Positions 1-7,699 of a stretch of DNA of 19,574 nt are shown here, piece after piece. A program made the position numbers and the translations under genes. Within the stretch, counting starts at the first letter, position 1; each line of letters begins with the position of its first letter. The stretch is from Nonlabens sp. Its GTDB lineage: Bacteria > Bacteroidota > Bacteroidia > Flavobacteriales > Flavobacteriaceae. The notes under the pieces are model-generated. The model was not told the origin of the DNA and made no database searches. It worked only from the letters and a program-made list of their open reading frames with translations. The stretch lies in assembly GCA_030731685.1 (NCBI GenBank), contig JANQTO010000177.1, positions 1 to 19,574 on the forward strand, in the 5' to 3' direction.

Positions 1-1233
1 TTTGAAGGTTCAAGACTTGACGCATTTACAGTAGATAGGGAAGAAGGTTATCAAAGTAGCGCATCCATACGTATAGATGTGCCTAATGCAGCAGACCCAG
101 AAGGTAATTACGCGGGAGCTATTTTACGAGTAGATGGCTCTCCTAGAGACCTATCACAGTTTAATGCACTAACTTTTTGGGCAAAAGCCTCGCAAGGAGT
201 TAGTGTAGACGCATTTGGTTTTGGACAGGATTTTTTAGAAAATAAGTATCAAGTAACCGCAAATGCTGTAAACGTAGGAACCAACTGGAATAAAATTATC
301 ATTCCTATTCCAGACCCTAGTAAACTAGTCGCTGAAAGAGGTGCATTTTGGTATGCCATGGGTACGCAGGGCACAGGCGGCTCCGGTTATATTGTTTGGC
401 TTGACGATGTTAAGTTTGAAAAACTAGAAACAATAGCACAGCCCAGACCAGCCATATCAAATGGGACAGACTTAGTGACAAGTACGTTCATAGGTGTGAA
501 TTTAGCGGTCTCTGGATTAGTTGAAACATTTAACCTACCGTCAGGTAGAGACCAGCGTGTCACGGTAGCTCCTAGCTATTATGATTTCACTGCATCTAAT
601 ACAAGTGTAGCGACAGTAACTCCTCTAGGTAATATAAGTGTCCTAGCAGCTGGAACATCTGTAATCACAGCAACACTGGCAGGTGTGGATGCTGCGGGCT
701 CATTAACGGTGAACTCGCAAGGTAACTTCCAGTTAGCACCTACACCTACTAGAAATGCAAGTAACGTTATATCTATTTTTAGCGATGCATACACAAATGT
801 GCCTGTAGATTATTACAATGGATTTTGGGGCGGATCCACAACCGGCTCGGCAGATTTTTCTGTAAACGGTGACAACATCCTGAACTATACAAACTTTAAT
901 TATGTAGGTACGCAAACAGCTAATCCACTGACTGATGCAAGTGGCATGACCATGATTCACCTGAATCTCTATGTACCTAGTCCAGTGCCACCAAATTTTG
1001 ACTTTTTGATTACCATAGAAGATTGGGGTCCTAATCAAGTAGACAATGGTGGTGATGATACTAGACAACAAATATTTGTACGACGTTCTCAGGTTATTGC
1101 TGATACGTGGATTACCATAGAAGCACCGCTAACACTCGTGAACAGAAATAATATAGGATTAATTATTTATGAGAACATCAATTTTTCTTCGTTGAGAAAT
1201 TTTTATGTAGATAATGTCTATTACTACAATTAA
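1..1233 (+). CDS. Surface glycan-binding protein of the beta-glucan locus (5' end outside the window)
   Basis: The reading frame is open from base 1, so the gene begins upstream; the GTG at 79 is internal. The visible 410 residues form three parts. Residues 1-141 are a beta-rich carbohydrate-binding-like module ending in IVWLDDVKFEKL. Residues about 150-240 are a Ser/Thr/Val-rich Ig-like (Big-2-type) domain. After a Pro-rich hinge (LAPTPTRN) at 245-410 comes a second binding module starting VISIFSDAYTNVPVD and ending FYVDNVYYYN. That last type of module is known to me as an appendage of flavobacterial laminarinases and laminarin-locus surface proteins. No catalytic motif is visible. Lying just before GH149/GH17/GH30 genes, it fits the SusE-like or surface glycan-binding position after SusC/SusD, probably a lipoprotein on the outer leaflet. 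The substrate is inferred from context. Confidence 0.72.
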   Translation, partial: FEGSRLDAFTVDREEGYQSSASIRIDVPNAADPEGNYAGAILRVDGSPRDLSQFNALTFWAKASQGVSVDAFGFGQDFLENKYQVTANAVNVGTNWNKIIIPIPDPSKLVAERGAFWYAMGTQGTGGSGYIVWLDDVKFEKLETIAQPRPAISNGTDLVTSTFIGVNLAVSGLVETFNLPSGRDQRVTVAPSYYDFTASNTSVATVTPLGNISVLAAGTSVITATLAGVDAAGSLTVNSQGNFQLAPTPTRNASNVISIFSDAYTNVPVDYYNGFWGGSTTGSADFSVNGDNILNYTNFNYVGTQTANPLTDASGMTMIHLNLYVPSPVPPNFDFLITIEDWGPNQVDNGGDDTRQQIFVRRSQVIADTWITIEAPLTLVNRNNIGLIIYENINFSSLRNFYVDNVYYYN

Positions 1234-1379
1234 CGATTTAAATAATAGGGATTGTGATTCACTGGGTTAGGCTGAAAAGCAAATCCCAGCAAATCATATA
1301 AAGTATTTAATCTAACGGTAAAACGTAGTACCATACCATAAAACATCTAGAGCTCTAAACAGCTTCATCAATTTTTAGA

Positions 1380-4300
1380 ATGACTTACCAAAATATATTC
1401 TTAGGAAACCAAAAAGCAGCTTTTAAAAACAAGGAAGTTCAAGGTGAACTCGTTGACTTTAAAGGCGAAAAGTATTATAAAATAAGTAATTACGACGCGA
1501 TGCCACCTTTCTTTATGAGCATCGTGAGTGATTCAAATCACTGGATGTTTATTTCTAGTAACGGTGGACTTTCTGCTGGACGCAAAAATAGCGACGCAGC
1601 GCTTTTTCCGTACTATACTGACGATAAGATTACCGAGGCTGCAGATACTACAGGTAGCAAAACCATCATACGTGTCCATGTAGAGAATAGGGAAATGTTA
1701 TGGGAACCTTTTTCTGACCGCTACACTGGAATCTATAGCATCTCCCGAAATTTATACAAAAATGTTTACGGTAATAAATTGGTTTTTGAAGAAATCAATC
1801 ATGACTTGAATCTTACGTATCGTTATGATTGGAACTCCAGCGAGCAATTTGGGTTTGTAAAAAGAGCTGCATTAATAAGCAACAATGCTTCATCATTACA
1901 AGTAACGGTTTTAGACGGTTTACAAAATATACTTCCTGCGACAGTAGGTGAAGATTTACAAAAGGCATCTAGCAATTTAGTAGATGCTTACAAGAGGTCT
2001 GAGCTTAAAAAGGAAACGGGAATAGGCATTTTTGCACTAAGTGCGGTAATTGTTGATAAGGCAGAGCCTAGTGAAGCACTTAAAGCAAATACAGTTTGGT
2101 CTCTAGGTTTTGAAAACCCTACCTACTTACTTTCTAGCCACCAACTTCAAAACTTTAGAAAAGGACAGCCTGTTCAACAAGAAACCGACGTGAAGGCCTC
2201 AAAAGGCGCTTATTTTACGTTGGCTTCTATAGAATTAACCGCAGGTGAGGTAAAGGAATGGTACTTTATGGCCGATGTGAACCAAAACATTGTCTCCATA
2301 AACAACATTTCAAATCAAATACAATCGGAGCCTAATCTTATTAAAAAAGTAAATGCAAATGTGACACTAGGTTCTCAGAAACTTGTGGCACTCATTGCAG
2401 CTTCTGACGGTTTGCAGTTAACCGCAGACCCATTGCTCAATAACAGGCATTTTGCAAACACCATGTTCAATATTATGCGTGGCGGAATCTTTGACAACAA
2501 TTATGTCATTGAAAAGCAAGATTTTGTTTCATATCTCAAAAATGCGAACCTCGCAGTTTTTGGGGATATGTCCCAAGTCCTGAATGGGCTAGCATCTATT
2601 TTTACGCACGGTGATTTAGTTGACATTGCCTTAAATCACAATAACACACACTTTAAACGATTAGTAATAGAATACTTGCCTTTGAAATTTAGTAGAAGGC
2701 ATGGAGACCCGAGTAGACCTTGGAACAAGTTTTCCATCAATACCCGTAGTGAAGTTGATGGTTCTAAAATCCTAGATTATGAGGGAAACTGGCGTGACAT
2801 ATTCCAAAATTGGGAAGCGCTTGCACTCTCTTACCCAGAGTTCATCGATGGAATGATTCATAAGTTTCTAAATGCAACCACCTTTGATGGATATAATCCA
2901 TACCGCGTTACAAAAGGCGGTTTTGACTGGGAGGTAATTGAAGAGGACGATCCATGGTCATACATAGGTTACTGGGGCGATCATCAAATTATTTATTTGT
3001 TGAAGTTCCTTGAGTTTATCCAAAACTACTATCCGGGCAAATTAGATTCGTATCTTAAGGAAGACCTTTTTGTTTATGCAAATGTTCCTTATAAGATAAA
3101 GGATTATGCATCTATACTTAAAAATCCAAAAGATACCATAGACTTCGATTACCGCCTACAGGAGGTTATCGAAAAACGTAGAGAAGAACAAGGCGCTGAC
3201 GGCGCATTGCTAAGAGCAGTATCTGGTAACATCTATCAAGTTAACCTTGTAGAGAAATTGCTTGCGACGGTGCTTGCAAAAGTTTCCAATTTTATACCTG
3301 AAGCTGGTATATGGCTTAACACCCAGAGACCAGAATGGAACGATGCAAATAATGCACTGGTAGGCAATGGTGTTTCCATGGTCACACTATATTATTTGCG
3401 ACGTTTTCTAAACTATTGTCATGATTTTATAGGGAACGCAGCTTTTGAACACACAAGCATATCTGTAGAACTTGCTACGTTTTTCAATGCAGTTCATAAA
3501 ACGTTGGATACAAACCAAGACGTTCTCAACAGCGGTATTAGTGACAACAAGCGTAAAGAGATACTCGATGGCTTATCACAGCCAGCAAGTAATTACAGGG
3601 AAGGTATCTACGATTCTAACTTTTCAGGTAAGAAGCAAGAACTATCTAAGAAAAGTCTTTTAGAATTCATCCAGTTAACTTTAAAATTCATAGATCATAG
3701 TATTGATGCTAACAAGCGTGAAGACGGTATGTACCACGCTTATAATTTAATGACAGTTGTTGATAATAGCAGTGTGCACATATCCTACTTGTCTGAAATG
3801 CTAGAAGGTCAGGTGGCTGTTTTGAGCGCAGGATATTTGAGTTCGCAACAAGCGCTTGAAGTTATGGATAGCCTAAAGCAAAGTGCGCTTTTCAGAGAAG
3901 ATCAATACAGCTATATTTTATATCCTAATAAAGACTTGCCTGGTTTTGAAGAGAAAAACATCATTCCTAAAGAATGGGTCTCTAAGTCTGTCTTGTTACA
4001 AAAATTGCTTCAAGAAAAGAATCAGCAAGTAATTGTAGAAGACCTAAACGGTGTCTACCATTTTAATGCAGGCTTTAATAATGTGAACAGCCTTAAAAAA
4101 GCGCTTAAAGAATTAACGCAAGATAATTATGGCGATTTAATTCGTGAAGAACAAAGCCTATTAGAAAAAACCTTTGAGGCCGTTTTCAATCACAAAGCCT
4201 TTACCGGTAGGTCAGGAACATTCTTCGGTTATGAAGGGTTAGGTTCCATTTACTGGCATATGGTATCTAAGTTACTGCTTGCTGTTCAAGAATGCTGCCT

Positions 4301-4841
4301 TAAAGCTATAAAGGACGAAGAGTCCGAAGAGTTGATAGGTAAGATGCTAGACCATTATTTTGAGATTCAGGCAGGAATAGGTGCTCACAAATCGCCAGAG
4401 TTATATGGGGCTGTCCCTACAGACCCGTATTCTCACACGCCAGCTACTAAAGGTGCGCAACAGCCCGGAATGACTGGTCAGGTTAAAGAAGATATTATAA
4501 GTCGTTTTGGAGAGTTGGGAATCATGGTCAGCGGTGGAGCTATTACTTTCAAACCGCGATTATTGCGTAAACAAGAGTTTTTGACGCAAGCACAAGATTT
4601 CAAATACATTGATATTAATCAGGAAGAAAGGCAGCTTGTTATAGGTTCAGGCTCGCTCGCTTTTACGTATTGCCAGGTACCCATCATTTACAGTTTAGGT
4701 CATGAGCCTGGAATTAGTGTTCACTATAAAGATGGTACCCTGAAAACTATCGAAAGTTTGACTTTAGATAAAACGACAAGTTCACAATTGGTCGAGCGCA
4801 CGCAGGAGATAGAAACAATAGAAGTACGTATAAATAAGTAA
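1380..4841 (+). CDS. GH149-type beta-1,3-oligoglucan phosphorylase (GH94-related)
   Basis: This is a 1153-residue protein with no signal peptide, hence cytoplasmic. It has the general layout of GH94-like inverting phosphorylases: a beta-sandwich N-terminal region (about 1-330), a helical (alpha/alpha)6 catalytic region and a C-terminal beta portion. The acidic motif around D523/D524-P-W followed by YWGDHQ (531-536) is where the GH94 clan carries its general-acid Asp. GMTGQVKED at 1030-1038 resembles the phosphate-binding loop. Length, an N-terminus rich in WMFISSNGGLSAGRKN-like motifs and the company of GH17/GH30 genes point to GH149 rather than cellobiose phosphorylase (about 800 residues); GH161 is the main alternative. 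The expected reaction is phosphorolysis of beta-1,3-gluco-oligosaccharides to alpha-glucose-1-phosphate and a shortened chain, saving ATP. It lies 146 bp after the binding-protein gene with no obvious promoter between, so probably the same operon. Confidence 0.75.
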   Translation: MTYQNIFLGNQKAAFKNKEVQGELVDFKGEKYYKISNYDAMPPFFMSIVSDSNHWMFISSNGGLSAGRKNSDAALFPYYTDDKITEAADTTGSKTIIRVHVENREMLWEPFSDRYTGIYSISRNLYKNVYGNKLVFEEINHDLNLTYRYDWNSSEQFGFVKRAALISNNASSLQVTVLDGLQNILPATVGEDLQKASSNLVDAYKRSELKKETGIGIFALSAVIVDKAEPSEALKANTVWSLGFENPTYLLSSHQLQNFRKGQPVQQETDVKASKGAYFTLASIELTAGEVKEWYFMADVNQNIVSINNISNQIQSEPNLIKKVNANVTLGSQKLVALIAASDGLQLTADPLLNNRHFANTMFNIMRGGIFDNNYVIEKQDFVSYLKNANLAVFGDMSQVLNGLASIFTHGDLVDIALNHNNTHFKRLVIEYLPLKFSRRHGDPSRPWNKFSINTRSEVDGSKILDYEGNWRDIFQNWEALALSYPEFIDGMIHKFLNATTFDGYNPYRVTKGGFDWEVIEEDDPWSYIGYWGDHQIIYLLKFLEFIQNYYPGKLDSYLKEDLFVYANVPYKIKDYASILKNPKDTIDFDYRLQEVIEKRREEQGADGALLRAVSGNIYQVNLVEKLLATVLAKVSNFIPEAGIWLNTQRPEWNDANNALVGNGVSMVTLYYLRRFLNYCHDFIGNAAFEHTSISVELATFFNAVHKTLDTNQDVLNSGISDNKRKEILDGLSQPASNYREGIYDSNFSGKKQELSKKSLLEFIQLTLKFIDHSIDANKREDGMYHAYNLMTVVDNSSVHISYLSEMLEGQVAVLSAGYLSSQQALEVMDSLKQSALFREDQYSYILYPNKDLPGFEEKNIIPKEWVSKSVLLQKLLQEKNQQVIVEDLNGVYHFNAGFNNVNSLKKALKELTQDNYGDLIREEQSLLEKTFEAVFNHKAFTGRSGTFFGYEGLGSIYWHMVSKLLLAVQECCLKAIKDEESEELIGKMLDHYFEIQAGIGAHKSPELYGAVPTDPYSHTPATKGAQQPGMTGQVKEDIISRFGELGIMVSGGAITFKPRLLRKQEFLTQAQDFKYIDINQEERQLVIGSGSLAFTYCQVPIIYSLGHEPGISVHYKDGTLKTIESLTLDKTTSSQLVERTQEIETIEVRINK

Positions 4842-4855
4842 CTGGTTGGTTTTAA

Positions 4856-4877
4856 GTTCGCTTTCGCGAAAGCGAAC
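4856..4877. repeat. Dispersed palindrome, copy 1 (22 bp, intergenic)
   Basis: A perfect 22-bp palindrome with core CGCTTTCGCGAAAGCG, flanked by GTT and AAC. It begins 15 bp after the phosphorylase stop codon and ends before the GH17 lipoprotein start. As RNA it could fold into a 9-bp stem with a CGCG loop, but no T-tract follows, so it does not look like a terminator. Three further copies are in the window. Confidence 0.9.
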
Positions 4878-4909
4878 ACGTGATAATCACCCCAACTTTA
4901 AATAGAGGT

Positions 4910-6193
4910 ATGAGAGTTCTACTTACATCGTTTATGTTATCACTGCTGCTAAGCTTTGCAGCGTGTAAAGATGTGCAGAAGAGTGAACAACCAAAATCAG
5001 AATCCAAACAAATGACAGCCAGCGCTATTTTATCAAATCCCGATTATCTAGCAATTTCATATGGTGGTTACCGAGGTGTTACCCGTGACCAGCAACCCAC
5101 TATAGAGCAACTTAAAGAGGATATGAGAATTCTTGCTGCGATGGGAATTAAAATTGTGCGCACTTATAACATGCAACTGCCCCAAGCAACAAATATTGTT
5201 AAGGCTATAGATGCACTTAAAAAAGAGCAGCCTGATTTTGAAATGTACGTGATGCTGGGCGCTTGGATAGATTGCAAAAATGCGTGGACGGGCTTAGAAC
5301 CAGACCACAATGTAGAAAGTGAACAAAACGCTGCCGAAATAGACAGAGCCGCAGCACTAGCAGCAAAATATCCAGATATTATTAAAGTCATAGCCGTAGG
5401 TAACGAGGCGATGGTAAAGTGGGCAACAAGTTACTACGTGCAGCCAAGTGTTATTCTTAAATGGGTCAACCACCTACAAGGGTTAAAGCAAAAAGGTGAT
5501 TTACCTAAGGATTTATGGATTACCAGTTCCGATAATTTTGCGTCTTGGGGTGGCGGCGAGCGAGAATACCACACAGCAGACTTAAATGCCCTTATCAAAG
5601 CCGTTGATTACATATCCATGCATACCTATCCTATGCATGACACGCACTACAACCCAGTATTTTGGGGAACAGCTGCGCAGGACACTACCTTACCAAAGGA
5701 GCAGCAAATACAAAAAGCCATGCTTCGTGCCCGCGATTATGCCATAGACCAGTATAGCAGTGTTTATCGCTATATGAAATCCATAGGGGTAGATAAACCT
5801 ATTCATATTGGTGAAACCGGTTGGGCAACATCTTGCAACGATTTATATGGGACCGCAGGTTCAAAAGCTACTGACGAGTACAAATCTGGAGAGTTTTATA
5901 GATTGATGCGAGAATGGACGACATCTAAAAATATAGCTTGTTTTTACTTTGAGGCCTTTGACGAGCAATGGAAAGATGCAGGCAACCCCTTAGGCTCTGA
6001 AAATCATTTTGGACTGTTTACCATTGATGGAAAGGCTAAGTATGCCTTGTGGAATCAAGTAGATACTAAAGCCTTTCAAGGACTCACTAGAGACGGGAAT
6101 CCTATAACTAAAACTTATGGTGGTGATAAGCAGCAGTTGCTTAATTCAGTTCAACTACCTGCGGTAAAATCAAATTTTAAAGGCTATGAATAA
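4910..6193 (+). CDS. GH17 family beta-1,3-glucanase, lipoprotein
   Basis: A 427-residue protein. I chose the ATG at 4910 because it gives a compact lipoprotein signal (MRVLLTSFMLSLLLSFAAC, lipobox FAAC). An in-frame GTG at 4880 would add ten residues and lies next to the palindrome. The GH17 catalytic pair is visible: acid/base E166 in VGNEAM and nucleophile E302 in HIGETGWAT. The barrel starts around LAISYGGYRG and includes the ISMHTYPM strand and CFYFEAFDEQW near the end. The family cuts, or transglycosylates, beta-1,3-glucan chains. The lipidated N-terminus places it at the periplasmic face or the cell surface. Its stop overlaps the GH30 start by 8 bp (ATGAATAA), suggesting coupled translation. 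Its sequence is clearly divergent from the two downstream GH17 domains, consistent with a different compartment and substrate size. Confidence 0.85.
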   Translation: MRVLLTSFMLSLLLSFAACKDVQKSEQPKSESKQMTASAILSNPDYLAISYGGYRGVTRDQQPTIEQLKEDMRILAAMGIKIVRTYNMQLPQATNIVKAIDALKKEQPDFEMYVMLGAWIDCKNAWTGLEPDHNVESEQNAAEIDRAAALAAKYPDIIKVIAVGNEAMVKWATSYYVQPSVILKWVNHLQGLKQKGDLPKDLWITSSDNFASWGGGEREYHTADLNALIKAVDYISMHTYPMHDTHYNPVFWGTAAQDTTLPKEQQIQKAMLRARDYAIDQYSSVYRYMKSIGVDKPIHIGETGWATSCNDLYGTAGSKATDEYKSGEFYRLMREWTTSKNIACFYFEAFDEQWKDAGNPLGSENHFGLFTIDGKAKYALWNQVDTKAFQGLTRDGNPITKTYGGDKQQLLNSVQLPAVKSNFKGYE

Positions 6194-7694
6194 ATGGAAA
6201 TATGCGTATGTACCTGCACTTTTATTTGCCTTAACAATCATAGTTATGAGCTGTAAAACCGAACCTAAAGTGTTAGATGTGACTGTTTACGAGACATCGG
6301 CCGGTGGCAATAATCTCAAAGTTGTAAAGCCTTTCAAGCAGGCAAGTGACGCTACTATTATTACGGTTGATGAAGACAGCACGTACCAGACCATCACTGG
6401 TTTTGGAGGAGCGTTTACAGAGTCTTCGGCATATTTACTCAATAAGCTTAGTAAAAAAAATAGAGACACCATTCTTGCGGCATATTTTTCTAAGGAAGGT
6501 GCAAACTATTCCTTAACGCGCACGCACATGAATAGCTGCGATTTTTCGCTTTCGCAATATTCCTATTCTCCCGTTGCAGGAGATAAAAACCTAGAACATT
6601 TTACTATAGAGGACGACCAAGACGACTTAATCCCTATGATTAAGGACGCCATGGCGGTTTCTGGTGACGGTTTCAAATTATTTGCCTCACCATGGACCGC
6701 CGCACCGTGGATGAAAGATAACAACGCATGGGTAGGCGGTAAACTCTTGCCGGAATATTATGATACTTGGGCACTTTTCTTCTCAAAGTATGTAAATGCT
6801 TATGAATCGCAGGGAATTCCTATTTGGGGTTTTACCGTAGAGAACGAGCCACATGGCAATGGCAATAACTGGGAAAGTATGCATTACACGCCACAAGAAA
6901 TGACAAATTTTGTTCAAAATCACCTAGGACCCAAACTGGAGGCAGACGGTCATGGCGATAAAATTATTTTAGGCTACGATCAGAATAGAGCTGGGCTCAA
7001 AGAATGGGTGGACGAGATGTATAAAGACGAGGCTTCCTCAAAATACTATGACGGTACTGCGATACACTGGTATGAAAGTACTTATGACTATTTCCCCGAA
7101 GAACTTCAATATGCGCACAACAAGGCCCCAAATAAGTATCTTATAGAAACTGAAGGTTGTGTAGATTCTCAAGTTCCAGAGTGGAAAAACGATTCTTGGT
7201 ACTGGTCTAAAGAGGCTACAGACTGGGGTTGGGACTGGGCACCTGAAGAACAGAAGTATCTACACCCTAAATATGCACCCGTAAATAGGTATGCCCGCGA
7301 CATTATAGGTTGCCTTAACAATTGGGTAGATGGTTGGGTAGATTGGAACATGGTGCTGGACCGTCAGGGTGGTCCTAACTGGTTTAAAAACTGGTGTGTG
7401 GCGCCCGTAATTGTAGACCCAGATAGTGATGAGGTCTATTTCACACCACTGTACTACACCATGGCGCATTTTAGCAAATATATTAGGCCCGGCGCAAAAG
7501 TGATTCATGTAGATAACAGCGATAAAGATTTGATGGTTACCGCTGCAAAAAATCCAGATGGCACCATTGCCCTTGTTGTTTTTAATGAAGGTATGGATAA
7601 TAAAGATTATACAGTTCGCTTTCGCGAAAGCGAAATAACTATAAACCTCACTGCGCAAACACTACAAACCGTGATTATACCAACCTTAAATTAA
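6186..7694 (+). CDS. GH30 family glucanase, probable beta-1,6-glucanase lipoprotein
   Basis: A 502-residue protein with a lipoprotein signal (hydrophobic run, then IIVMSC). The GH30 barrel carries acid/base E221 in TVENEPHG and nucleophile E323 in IETEGC, which align with the TAENEP and ASEAC motifs of human glucocerebrosidase. ITGFGGAFTES near residue 75 and SPWTAAPWMK near 165 are also typical of the family. A C-terminal beta-sandwich (about 430-502) ends in TVIIPTLN. Bacteroidota members of this type include endo-beta-1,6-glucanases, and marine laminarin loci carry a GH30 that removes beta-1,6-glucosyl branches; that activity is inferred here. It overlaps the upstream GH17 by 8 bp and is followed after 5 bp by the transporter gene, so it is inside one operon. 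Residues 478-483 (RFRESE) are encoded by a copy of the dispersed palindrome. Confidence 0.85.
   Translation: MNKWKYAYVPALLFALTIIVMSCKTEPKVLDVTVYETSAGGNNLKVVKPFKQASDATIITVDEDSTYQTITGFGGAFTESSAYLLNKLSKKNRDTILAAYFSKEGANYSLTRTHMNSCDFSLSQYSYSPVAGDKNLEHFTIEDDQDDLIPMIKDAMAVSGDGFKLFASPWTAAPWMKDNNAWVGGKLLPEYYDTWALFFSKYVNAYESQGIPIWGFTVENEPHGNGNNWESMHYTPQEMTNFVQNHLGPKLEADGHGDKIILGYDQNRAGLKEWVDEMYKDEASSKYYDGTAIHWYESTYDYFPEELQYAHNKAPNKYLIETEGCVDSQVPEWKNDSWYWSKEATDWGWDWAPEEQKYLHPKYAPVNRYARDIIGCLNNWVDGWVDWNMVLDRQGGPNWFKNWCVAPVIVDPDSDEVYFTPLYYTMAHFSKYIRPGAKVIHVDNSDKDLMVTAAKNPDGTIALVVFNEGMDNKDYTVRFRESEITINLTAQTLQTVIIPTLN
7615..7634. repeat. Dispersed palindrome, copy 2 (20 bp, inside the GH30 gene)
   Basis: A perfect 20-bp palindrome, TTCGCTTTCGCGAAAGCGAA, inside the coding sequence. 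In the GH30 frame it is read as RFRESE (residues 478-483), within the C-terminal beta-sandwich and away from the catalytic barrel. Confidence 0.9.
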
Positions 7695-7699
7695 ATCTT

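Noticed and set aside
79..1233. A complete gene starting at GTG 79
   Set aside because: The same frame is open to base 1 with good protein-like sequence, so the gene is cut by the window edge and 79 is internal.
1240..1300. Terminator-like pair GGGATT / AATCCC after the first gene
   Set aside because: Only 6-bp arms about 28 bases apart with no T-run; the following gene is probably read from the same transcript.
4880..4909. GTG at 4880 as start of the GH17 lipoprotein
   Set aside because: It adds a polar extension (MIITPTLNRG) before an otherwise ideal lipoprotein signal beginning at ATG 4910.
7260..7658. Opposite-strand frames of 60-145 residues inside the enzyme genes
   Set aside because: They mirror genuine coding frames and carry low-likelihood, Cys/Ser/Ile-biased sequence without recognisable domains.
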